Positions 13,001 through 23,579 of a DNA stretch of 64,000 nt are shown here, in pieces; within the stretch, counting starts at the first letter, position 1, and each line of letters opens with the position of its first letter. The notes beneath the pieces were generated by a model that was not told the DNA's origin, made no database searches, and saw nothing but the letters and a program-made list of their open reading frames with translations. The position numbers and the translations under genes were made by a program. Source of the DNA: Papaver somniferum (lineage: Eukaryota > Streptophyta > Magnoliopsida > Ranunculales > Papaveraceae); the NCBI RefSeq assembly GCF_003573695.1, contig NC_039359.1, positions 122,767,849 to 122,831,848 on the forward strand, written 5' to 3'.

Positions 13001-13270
13001 ATAATTGATAGGTAAATGAGCGCCGAATCATGCTCTTCCTGGGCCACGACCAATAAGAATCAAGGATTGACGTAGCAAAATAGAATGGATAGGTAAATGA
13101 GCGCCGAATCATGTTGTTGGCCCCCGACCAATAAGAATCAAGGATTGACGTAGCACAGTAGAATGGGTGGGTAAATGAGCGTCGAATCATTGCTCTTGGC
13201 CCCCGACCAATAAGAATCGTGGGATTGACGTAGCAAAATAGAATGAGTAGGTAAATGAGCGCCGAATCAC
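10011..13270. repeat. Five clusters of an approximately 80-bp minisatellite, four units each
   Basis: Clusters lie at about 10011-10327, 10594-10906, 11312-11629, 12234-12546 and 12954-13270. Each unit contains CGACCAATAAGAATC, then ATTGACGTAGCA or a close variant, then GGTAAATGAGCG and CGAATCA. Within a cluster the four units are distinguishable and keep the same order. Clusters 2 and 3 reappear as clusters 4 and 5 with an offset of about 1,640 bp, so the array has a higher-order repeat. Confidence 0.9.
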
Positions 13271-13309
13271 TTTCAATATACATAACCTATTTTTTACATA
13301 AAAACCTAT

Positions 13310-14782
13310 ACGCTTACATGGATTAATTACCTTTGGGACAACCAATTTGAACCCGTGCAACGGACGGGCGCTTATATATAAAATATTTATCGACCATAGC
13401 AATGGTAAAAATGAAGGTGATGAGAGTGATGACGATTTAACTATTTTATAATTTTTATGATAGCAACTTTTAATTTGTTACTGTTGCATTTTTTCCTTGG
13501 ATTAGAACTCGATAGAAACATTAATTAGATTCCAAACTGATAATCTCTCCGAACCAAGTTGAATCTGTAAAAAAAAGTAATAATTTTCTTTTTTATATTA
13601 CGAAAATCTAATCATATCTTAATGAAACTGATAGAAGAGAAAATATTTGTCAATTGGTAACTGAAGATGATTAGTACAATTTCAGAACTGGGAAAAAATT
13701 ACAAAATTTAAGCAAAATCCCCGAATATAAAAAAATTGAATTACTTAACTTATGCATTTATATCATAGTAACAAATTCGGTATGACAGACTTAAACCTAT
13801 ACGCTTACATGGATTAATTACCTTTGGGACAACCAATTTGAACCCGTGCAACGGACGGGCGCTTATATATAAAATATTTATCGACCATAGCAATGGTAAA
13901 AATGAAGGTGATGAGAGTGATGACGATTTAACTATTTTATAATTTTTATGATAGCAACTTTTAATTTGTTACTGTTGCATTTTTTCCTTGGATTAGAACT
14001 CGATAGAAACATTAATTAGATTCCAAACTGATAATCTCTCCGAACCAAGTTGAATCTGTAAAAAAAAGTAATAATTTTCTTTTTTATATTACGAAAATCT
14101 AATCATATCTTAATGAAACTGATAGAAGAGAAAATATTTGTCAATTGGTAACTGAAGATGATTAGTACAATTTCAGAACTGGGAAAAAATTACAAAATTT
14201 AAGCAAAATCCCCGAATATAAAAAAATTGAATTACTTAACTTATGCATTTATATCATAGTAACAAATTCGGTATGACAGACTTAAACCTATACGCTTACA
14301 TGGATTAATTACCTTTGGGACAACCAATTTGAACCCGTGCAACAGACGGGCGCTTATATATAAAATATTTATCGACCATAGCAATGGTAAAAATGAAGGT
14401 GATGAGAGTGATGACGATTTAACTATTTTATAATTTTTATGATAGCAACTTTTAATTTGTTATTGTTGCATTTTTTCCTTGGATTAGAACTCGATAGAAA
14501 CATTAATTAGATTCCAAACTGATAATCTCTCCGAACCAAGTTGAATCTGTAAAAAAAAGTAATAATTTTCTTTTTTATATTACGAAAATCTAAACATATC
14601 TTAATGAAACTGATAGAAGAGAAAATATTTGTCAATTGGTAACTGAAGATGATTAGTACAATTTCAGAACTGGGAAAAAATTACAAAATTTAAGCAAAAT
14701 CCCCGAATATAAAAATATTGAATTACTTAACTTATGCATTTATATCATAGTAACAAATTCGGTATGACAGACTTAAACCCGT
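13310..14782. repeat. Three tandem 491-bp units
   Basis: The anchor ACGCTTACATGGATTAATTA occurs at 13310, 13801 and 14292, exactly 491 bp apart. The units are nearly identical, with only scattered substitutions, for example CTGTTGC against ATTGTTGC. They correspond to the spacer between minisatellite clusters plus about 200 bp ending in GGTATGACAGACTTAAAC. At the last unit that ending runs directly into the Helitron hairpin instead of another repeat. Confidence 0.9.
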
Positions 14783-14806
14783 GCAACGCACGGGCTCAAC
14801 ACTAGT
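14778..14806 (+). other. Helitron 3' terminus (hairpin plus CTAG/T)
   Basis: CCCGTGC, loop AAC and GCACGGG form the stem. Seven bases follow, then CTAG at 14802-14805 and the host T at 14806. Spacing and sequence fit the plant Helitron rule of a GC-rich hairpin shortly before CTRR. Confidence 0.75.
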
Positions 14807-14869
14807 AACATATAAAAAACACATGATGGATTTTTACTAGGAAATGCATCTAGGGTTATTTGTTCCTGT

Positions 14870-17330
14870 CCTTTTCGTTTAAGTGCTTTACCCGTGAGAG
14901 AAATCAATTTTGATCATCACAATGATCAATACACGACACCAATACAATAATAGATGAGGACGTATTTGCTGAGATCACACCCAGATTAAATTTAAGACAA
15001 CGCGTCATGCTCACGGGAGGTAACCATAGTGGAAATCAAATAAGTTTTTTTCTCCATTAGTTCAGAAAGCGCTTATGGCCCTGATGACCATACTAGTAAG
15101 TTCTTCAAGGCCATTTGGGAAACCACCCACTCTCGGTCAATAGTCATGGTCATAGTTTTTTTAATTCCCTAAATATACACCCTCTAATTAACCGTAAAAA
15201 CATCACATTAATATCAAGGGTACACCACTCATCAAAATTACCCCAATCAGACTAATCGGCAATTTCACATATAACGTTATAGCCAAAATTTTGGTCAATC
15301 ACATCCGACCTCTGCTCCCTTTTTAATAAGCCCATATCACAGTGCTTTTGTACCCCAAAGATCAATAGACGACAACATAACAATAGCTGGATAAATATTC
15401 CACCATATCAAATCCTCATCACTCATCAAAGATCCTAAAATAACTCACAAACTAGATATTCAAAAGGCCCAAGATAGCTTAGATTCACGCTTCATCAAAG
15501 CAGCTTTTACCAAATAGGCATTTTCGGCTATCTTTATGGATTACATGATGCTATTGTACCACTACAGTTACATATTCGATCAACATTAATGGTACACCGC
15601 ATGGTTATATCATTCATACTATACGTATTAGAAAAGGGGACCCTCTATATTCATATATATTCATAGTTTGCGCGGAAATCCTGTCGGAAAATTTTGGAAA
15701 AATGGAAGCCCAAAATCTTGTAGGAGGTCTACGCATATTCGAAAGAGCGCCGCGTATTTTACATATGATGCATGCAGACGACATCCTCATATCTAATGAG
15801 GTATCACATGAGAATAATAATCATTTCAATATTTTGGCCCAGTCCTACAATACCTTAACAGGAAAGGTAATTAACACAACAAAATCCACAATTACTCCTC
15901 ATCCGAGATTAGAGCAACACGATATGGACAATCTTCATCATTTCTTCGACATGCCAACCACCTTGACCCCACCTACATATATGGGGGTACAGTTCAAGCA
16001 TGGGATAACCTCTCGTTATATATTCGCACCATTGCTTCAACGACTAGCACGAAAGGTGAAAGGATGGATGAAAAAAATCCTTACACCTACAGGGAGCTTA
16101 GTACTCTTCCATATACAAATAGATAGATCGTATCGGTTTTTTTTCGCACCATTAAAACTTCATTGATACCTACCTCCAATCACCTTATGCGAACACATCT
16201 TCTTCTCATCCATGTTCATAAACAGATAGATCGTATCACCGAGAATTTTTTCAGGGGACATGACTCTTTCGCTAAAAAACTTCATCCTTTGGGATGGAAA
16301 AACTAACCAAACCGAAATCTGAACGGGGGACAAGCATAAGGAAAAACATTAATCACAATAAAGATTTGCTTAAGAAAAGAATATGGAATCTGCATGAACA
16401 ACCTGACTCCATCTGGGGAAGTTTATGCAAAAAGTGTCAACCTATCTTCTAGGGAATGACACCCACTCCTTCCTCCTCTAGCCCACAATGGAAGAAAATG
16501 ACCTCCCTCATACCTTCCTTCTAACAACTCATATTTCATCATATTGGAAACAGTTTAGCAACATCGATCCAAGCTAATTGGACATCATAATTTGAAAATA
16601 TAGATTCGACTCAGTGCTACCATATCTAGAAAATAATTGATATCATTGACCCTCTTTCGTTGGAATCCAATGCCCGAAGACATCTTAACGAAATCCTTAA
16701 AACAACAACAAAAATTCGAATGGGAAAAAATATCATCCCTCAGTTTTTCCTGGATAACCACCCAGCATTAACTCAATAAGGAACTTCGAAATAACACAAA
16801 CTATTTCGGTAGGCTAGTTCAATCCAGATAGAGACTGGATAAAATCAACACCAACAGAGCTGCTAGAGGACACCTAAGAATTACGGGAGTAGGTTTCATT
16901 TGTAGGTACAAGCGAAAAGTGTAATGTCTCTTTTGAGACCACTGGGAATAACCATACTTCATTAATGATAGAGACTTATGCCACGTTAATGGAAGCCAGA
17001 GCTGCGATTGAAAGACAAGACCACAAGTTCTTTTTGAGACAGACTCTGAAAACCTCATGCACGCTTCATAAAATCTTCCATTGAACCTCCATTGTATATT
17101 TCATGAATGATTATCGAAGTAAAACAGAGAATGCAATAAATTCCACAATGCAATAAACGACACAACTACAGACAAGGAAACCATGGCAGTAGATGGACTA
17201 GCAACCTATGCAGCAGATGTAAGCAATCGAGGAATCTCTCAACAACAATTTGGGTCCAGTCATTCCCACATTTCTTTAATAAATGACTCCTTGGGTACCA
17301 GATACCCACGTGTAATAGTCCTCTTATTTC
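14870..17330 (+). pseudogene. LINE (L1-like) relic: reverse transcriptase, zinc-binding and RNase H domains
   Basis: This is a non-LTR retrotransposon reading on the + strand, broken by many stops and frameshifts. In order: an RT N-terminal piece containing AYGPDDHTSKFFKAIW (about 15072-15120); the RT core piece YHSAFVPQRSIDDN (about 15335-15378); the catalytic box as HADD at 15771-15782, where FADD is usual, inside the longest open piece (15702-16166); a segment reading KRIWNLHEQPDSIWGSLCKK (about 16375-16434); and an RNase H-like end with MEARAAIE and FETDSENLM in different frames (about 16988-17059). The endonuclease part is missing, so the copy is 5'-truncated or cut by the adjacent Helitron-like element. 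Confidence 0.85.
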
Positions 17331-17432
17331 TTTAACTTACCTCATGTTTCGAGATTTTATTTTTTTTAGTTGGTGGTGAAAAAGCTGGTCTAAACTTGAG
17401 AAAGTAAATCGAATCCAACATCAAATGGTTCT

Positions 17433-19844
17433 TGAAAAAGCGAGGGTTTAACGACACCACCTAATATTTCGCTTAGCAATCTGTATGGACTAACTCCGAA
17501 ATACTTTCTAGAGAATCAACTAGACAGTCAGACTCAATCTAGGTAAAAGTATCTCAAGGAGTTAATATCTCTATCTTGTTTTGATTTACTCAAGCTAATA
17601 GAAATCAACGAGTCCTAATCAAATACAAGGAATAACTTGGACAGTACCAAAGACCAATGTCCAAGGATCAATCAATGACAATCAAACAACCAAAGGTTGG
17701 ATTATACCAATTGATGATCTACACACACAACCTGTATTATTTCAATTATAAAGACAAACAATATAATGCAGAAACTGAAATAACACAGACACCAGAAATT
17801 TTGTTAACGAGGAAACCGCAAATGCAGAAAAACCCCGGGACCTAGTCCAGATTGAATACACACTGTATTAAGCTGCTACAAACACTAGCCTACTCCAAGC
17901 TAACTTCGGACTGGACTATAGTTGAACCCCAATCAATCTCCCACTGATCCAAAGTACAGTTGTACTCCCTACGCCCCTGATCCCAGCAGGATACTGCGTA
18001 CTTGATTCCCTTAGCTGATCTCACCCACAACTAAGAGTTGCTACGACCCAAAATTGCAGGCTTTAACAATAAACAAATCTGTCTCACACAGAAAAGTCTA
18101 TCAAAGGATCAATCTGTCTCCCACAGAAAAACCCTAAAGTTTTTGTTCTGTCTTTTGATAATAATCAAGGTGAACATGAACCAATTGATAATCCGGTCTT
18201 ATATTCCCGAAGAACAACCTAGATTAATCAATCACCTCATAAAAATCTTAATCGTATGGTAGCAAAACAAGATGTCGTGGAATCACAAACAATGAGACGA
18301 AGGTGTTTGTGATTACTTTTTATATCTTGCCTATCGGAGAAATTAAACAACCTCTAGCCAATCAATATGATTGTACTACTACCATAGAATATGCAAAATC
18401 AGATCACACAACTACGATAAAAGTAGTATCGGTCTGGCTTCACAATCCAAATGAAGTCTTCAAGTCGTTAACCTGGTTTTAGAAGAAGAAAACCAAAGGT
18501 TAAAGGAGAACCGACTCTAGCACGCAAACTAGTAGCACACGTTAGGTGTAGGGATTAGTTTTGCAGAGATGCTAGATGTCCCCTTATATAGTCTTTCAAA
18601 TCAGGGTTTTTCCTTAGTTAGAAAGCAATCAATATCCACCGTTAGATGAAAACCTGATTTAGATTCAAGCTAATATTTCTCAACCGTTAAATCGAAAACT
18701 TAGCTTGTCATACATAAATGATTGTACGCTTCTAGGTTTGTTAACCGCACCCAAACGTGTACATTGTTGGTTCAACAATAATCTAACTAAAAAGGTTAAC
18801 CATAAGAGCATTTCATACCAACCATGTTCTTCTTCACCATAACTAGTTCAAATGACTCAATTGAACTAGTTAAGAGAGTTGTTCAATTGCAAGGAAATCT
18901 TATGTAACTACACAAGACGCAATTGAAGCAAAGATGATTTGATTCACAAGAATCGGTTCATGAACTTTAATAGCCACGGTTTGCAAAAGCATTCCTTAGT
19001 CTTATAAGATTATGTTTAGAGATCATCTTTAGATATATAACCTTCTCAAGTTCGCAGACTAGGTTCGCGGACTTAACACCGGACAGAGTTTAAAAACTCC
19101 AGCAGAAATTCTCGGGTTTGAGAACTTTGCCGGTTCGCAGACTGGGTTCGCGGACTTGGCTCACTCAAGTAGTTTGTCAACTCCAGCAGAAATTCTCGGG
19201 TTTGAGAACTTCGGCAGTTCGCGGACTGAGTTTGCGGACTTGGCACTTTCCATACTTCCGGTTCTCTTGATCAACAAAGTTCAAGAACTTCGATTCAAGG
19301 AATACATTGGTTATGTAATCTAAACTCTCATTCCAATCATTGAAACATTCTTAGAGGACGTTATATAGTTGTTACACCATTTCTCGTCAAAGCAATTTTC
19401 AAAGTGATTGAAACATTCATGACTTTCGTCACTAGGTAAAGATAAACTTGGTCGAAGCGAAAAGCTTACCAACACATATTTCGAGATATAGATAGGCGAG
19501 GTATACTCGGCTCGAAATACCAAATGTGTATAATCTAGTCTATATGTATATCATACGACTTTTGTCTCAAAGAGTAGGAGATAAAATAGATAGACTTTTG
19601 AGTGACAGATAAATTCAAGTCTCCACATACCTTTTTGTCAAGAAGTTCCACCGGTTCCTTGAGTAGTTCTTCTACTTGTATGATGAATCTCCATGAAGTC
19701 CTTGAGTTCAAATACACTTACTATCCTAGTCCGAGACTTAGATATAAGAGACTAGAAATCAAGACTTATAGTTTTGATCACTAATATTGACAACCATGCT
19801 TGAGATAGCAACACATGCGAGTTTGACCGAGCAGTGCTCTAACA
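17433..19844 (-). repeat. 3' LTR of the gag-only copia element
   Basis: It is 2,412 bp and similar throughout to the right LTR, differing at roughly one base in twenty where compared by eye. On the minus strand it begins TGTTAGAGC and ends CTTTTTCA. A minus-strand TATATAA box is at 18584-18590. An internal direct repeat around AAATTCTCGGGTTTGAGAAC occurs twice (about 19107 and 19190). Confidence 0.9.
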
Positions 19845-20694
19845 ATCTCCCCCTTTGTCAATTTTAGTGACAAAACTATCAATATATATGGAATACAAAA
19901 AAGATAATGAAACTTTAGTAGCTCCTATTCCACATGTCTAATCTTCAACATTCCTCGAAATCTTCGTCGCTTCCAAGTACTCCAATGATCCCAAAGGTTG
20001 TAAGTTTAGCACCATCGTTGTTGAAGATCTGTATCTATAACAATGAGAAAGCATCGGTCTCGATCATTGTTAAACAATGTCATAGTATTATTACACAGTG
20101 TCAAAGATCAATTGTATCACAACTTCAACAATAATACTATGGTGATATGTATCACACCCCCTTAGTCAATACTCCATCTCACATGAAAACCACTCCCCCT
20201 TACACAATGATTCGAAAACCAATGTATTTGTAGTATGAACTACATATTAATTCTCCCCCTTTTTGTCAATAAAATTGGCAAAGGTACAAGAACGGGTTCA
20301 TAATGAAATTTCCGTAAGAGACATTTCATGACTGAGAGAAAGAAACACACATCATCTTATTTAGATGCAATCATATAGCCGAAGCTAACATCATTCATCA
20401 AGGAGTTTAAAGATACAAGATAACCCCTCTAAAATTCCACAGCCGCACACCCCTCAATATATGACCATTAAGCACAAGTTCAAAAGAACTCTCCCCCATT
20501 TGATGTCATTCCCGAAAGAACAACAACGAGCGACCTTAATTTCAAGAGAAAAGAAGGATTTTTATTGGACACCAAAACCATGTAAATGATTTTTATATCC
20601 AAAACTCAATTAAATTAATCATAAGTAAATCCATGATTAATTTAATCGGAATACATAATCAAATTAAACACAAAAGTGATCAATTTAATTCATT

Positions 20695-20945
20695 GTGCTC
20701 AACATAAGTAAACTTACGGAGCAACGACTAAGATAACCATACAAGAGAGTGATTGGCTTAATCGTTCATATACTCAACACAAGAAAACTTGTGGAGTAAT
20801 AACTAAATAACCAAGAGAATGATTAATTTAGTTCTAAAATGCTCAACATAAAGTATCTCACGGAACAACCAACAAAGCTAATAAAAAATAATCAACTTGG
20901 TTGTATCGTGCTCAACATAGGATACATTACGGAGCCTCACGGTAA
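20695..20945. repeat. Degenerate tandem repeat in the 3' untranslated part of the copia element
   Basis: Four units of about 70 bp carry variants of GCTCAACATAAGTAAACTTA followed by a CGGAGCAAC-like word, at about 20696, 20770, 20838 and 20908. Confidence 0.6.
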
Positions 20946-21397
20946 TACAAAAAAAGATGGATCAATGAAGATCAATACTGTGGAATACAAAAGGATTCAT
21001 TCTTTTGCACACGCATATACAATAGCAATAATCCTTGGATACAAAAGATTTTAACCTATCTTCTGTCAAGGATTGACAATATAGGCTTAACTTTTGTATA
21101 TGTCAAAAGTCTATTCATTCTTAAACCAATAAACGAATACCGATCATGAACGACTTTATTTTTGACAAAATATGGGACAACATAGTTCACGGACGTAAAC
21201 ACCAATATCCCATATCAAATTGAAATATAACAAATCATAAAGATTAAATACTGCAAAACATCATCCTCCAAATAGTTCTAGAATTTAAACCAAGAAACCT
21301 AAAAACAAAAAGATGAAAAATAATAGCTATGTGTAGTGACAATCATCGCTATTCAAAGCACTAGTTATTCTTCCAACTAAGCCAAAAATAAGACATC

Positions 21398-21823
21398 CTA
21401 GGCATTGTAGATCTTTTTCAGGGCATCCACAGAAAACTCCTTCTTATTATTGAAAAATCCATTGATTATGGGATCGTTCAATTCCTCTAGATCTTCAGAA
21501 ATTTCAGTGAACTCACTAAGTTCTCTTTTTAGATCACGCAGAGTATTCTTGGTTAGAGTCAACCTTTGTTCAGAGTGATTTATTTCTTCCAAAGAGGAAA
21601 TGATTCGAGATTTTAAATCATTTCGCTTGTTGATGAAGGCTTTCACCATGTCTCTAAAATGATTATTATGACATACAGAAAAGAGACAGTTAGAGGAAAC
21701 ATTTTTTCCAATGGTTGTAGACTTCTTCTTTATCATCCGAGAGGAAGTGATTCCTTTGCACAGATGTACATTGACGGCTTCTATAACATCTCTTTTGAAC
21801 GTACCTCTAGTTATAGGAGCCAT
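21398..21823 (-). CDS. Small coiled-coil ORF near the 3' LTR (141 aa)
   Basis: This intact ORF starts MAPITRGTFK and lies where SIRE-type copia elements carry an extra, env-like ORF after pol. The N-terminal third is basic. The middle (about residues 60-115) is rich in E, K, L and R in heptad-like spacing, suggesting a coiled coil. No membrane segment or zinc finger is seen. It may be the shortened remnant of that extra ORF or a repurposed accessory protein; the function is unknown. Confidence 0.5.
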   Translation of the reverse strand: MAPITRGTFKRDVIEAVNVHLCKGITSSRMIKKKSTTIGKNVSSNCLFSVCHNNHFRDMVKAFINKRNDLKSRIISSLEEINHSEQRLTLTKNTLRDLKRELSEFTEISEDLEELNDPIINGFFNNKKEFSVDALKKIYNA

Positions 21824-22029
21824 GAGAATCGTGAAAGAAGAAAGGAAAAGGTAAACAATACCAGGAGATTTATAAGTGACAAACCCTAGATATTCTTGAT
21901 GTGGTCTTCCAAACAGAAAGGACTACACACAAAAAAATGGAAACATACGAACATTGACTTGAGCCACTTCTAGACGCTTCTCATCTTTCCCAAGTTAAGG
22001 ATGAGAAGTAAACGTTACCATTCAGTTGG

Positions 22030-23513
22030 TGGACGGACGGGCCAAATGCCCACTTCCCTTGTTTTTTCGTGGCTTGTCACTGGTGGTTGAGCTAACAGAT
22101 TTCTTTCTTCTTCTATAGAATTTATTCTGTTTGTCTTCGTCCATACTCACTCTTTGCATGTTCTTTTGAAGTTTGGTGACTCTATTGTTTCTTTTTTTGA
22201 ATCTCCAACAGGTATAACACGTCTTGAGTGTCCACAGAAGGAGCAGATCAATGTAGATTTCTCGTCTTCACAATGCTCAACCATTGTTTCCTGATTTGCA
22301 GAACCCATCACTTTTGTTGTTTTACTACTGAATCCTAAACCATGATAGTTTCCAAAGGATCTATGACCAAACAACATTGCTGCAACTTTGTCAGAGCTTC
22401 CAGACATCCTTTTCAGGTCATCTCTGAGAGAATTAATCTCTTTTTCCTTTAGGACATGATTTTGACGAACTTAGTACTAAGATGTTCAATCTCAATATTT
22501 TTCGTCTGGAGTGATGATTCAACATAACTCAAGGAGGCTTTGAGACGAAGGTTCTCTTGAAGAATATATTTATTCAGGAGATCAACCAACTCAGTGTCAA
22601 ATTCAAGTTCTGAATTAGAATTTGAAGTTGAAAGAGAATCTGAAGTACGGGCAGTAAACTCATTGCACCAGTTAGTCTCATCTAAGTTATACTGAGAACT
22701 ATTGTCTTCTGTCGAATTATCTTCAGCAGCCAGAGAAGATGGAGAACATGCAAATCTATTCTTCTTTTTTATTAAATTCTTGACCTCATTGACTATTAGT
22801 GAATGATCACATTCATCAGCCCAGGATAGGTGAGAGGAAGACATCTCAGTTTTGTTCACAACCTTGAGTGCGAACGTTCTCCCTATCTCTTGATCAAGAA
22901 TTCTTAACTTTCCAATAAGTGTCGTCCTGGAAAGCGTATCAGGGTTATTTCCCTCAACGATGGCATGTTTCTTAGACTCGTATCTAGATGGAAACGATCT
23001 GAGAATTTTCATCACAATGTCTTTTTCAGGAATTGTCTTATCCAATGCAAAAGATGCATTGATAATTTCAGACATTCTGTGATTAAACTCATCAATTGTA
23101 TCCTCTTCTGACATATGAAGGTTCTCCCAATCAGAATTAAGGTTTTGAAGCCTGGCTTCCTTTTCACTGGAGTTTCCTTCGAATACAGATTCTAAGATAT
23201 CCCAAGCATCTTTAGACCGAGTGCAATTAAACACATGGGGCTGAAGATTTGGGGTAATGGCATGTATGATAGCATTTAAACCGTCGGAATTTTGCTTTGC
23301 AGCATTTATCTCGGCAGGAGTGTATTCACCAAAAGGTTTGGGAACGCCCTTATCTCCAACTGCCACAACGGGAGAATCATAGCCATTGACAACATATACC
23401 CATGATTGAAAATCACGTGCTTGAAAAAAAGCTCGTATAACAATTTTCCACCACGAGTAATTAGAGACATCGAAGACTGGTGGTACGTTAATAGAGATAA
23501 CACCTCTGTCCAT
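22030..23513 (-). pseudogene. Copia gag (two frameshifts)
   Basis: This is the Gag capsid protein of a Ty1-copia element. The main open piece (22449-23513, 354 aa) has the family signatures SNYSWWK near the N-terminus, LNAIIHAITPNLQPHVFNC, DAWDILESVFEGNSSEKEAR and DTIDEFNHRMSEI. A frameshift near 22455 moves reading to the next frame (INSLRDDLKR onward), and a second near 22215 follows CSFCGHSRR and continues into a basic tail ending at about 22030. The CCHC knuckle is interrupted by the second shift. Confidence 0.85.
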
Positions 23514-23565
23514 AGAGTCAGATCGCTACAAACACAGACTTGTAAGGTCTTGAACGTGTTTGCCT

Positions 23566-23577
23566 GCTCTGATACCA
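23566..23577 (-). other. Primer-binding site
   Basis: On the minus strand this reads TGGTATCAGAGC, the common plant copia site complementary to the initiator methionine tRNA 3' end. It begins two bases after the end of the 5' LTR. Confidence 0.85.
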
Positions 23578-23579
23578 AT

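Larger units (their letters stand above)
9942..14805 (+). mobile_element. Helitron-like non-autonomous element with internal tandem arrays
   Basis: The right end has the hallmark Helitron 3' terminus: a perfect 7-bp hairpin with a 3-nt loop (14778-14794), a 7-nt spacer, then CTAG followed by T. The body is tandem repeats throughout, as is common in non-autonomous Helitrons. No Rep/helicase ORF is present. The 5' end (expected TC after an A) could not be placed; 9942 is only where the repeated sequence first appears, so the true start may be up to a few hundred bases earlier. Short open frames on the minus strand recur in every repeat cluster and are products of the repeat. Confidence 0.65.

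Noticed and set aside
10058..13402. A series of similar minus-strand frames of 71-94 codons (repeating IRRSFTYPFYFATSILDSYW)
   Set aside because: They come from the 80-bp minisatellite staying open in one frame. They repeat exactly with the DNA units, with no start context and no family resemblance.
10011..14790. CRISPR-like array of evenly spaced repeats
   Set aside because: The context is a plant nuclear genome. The spacing sequences are themselves repeated, and there are no unique spacers or cas genes.
22149..22407. Separate 86-aa minus-strand protein
   Set aside because: It is the continuation of copia gag after a frameshift, not an independent gene.
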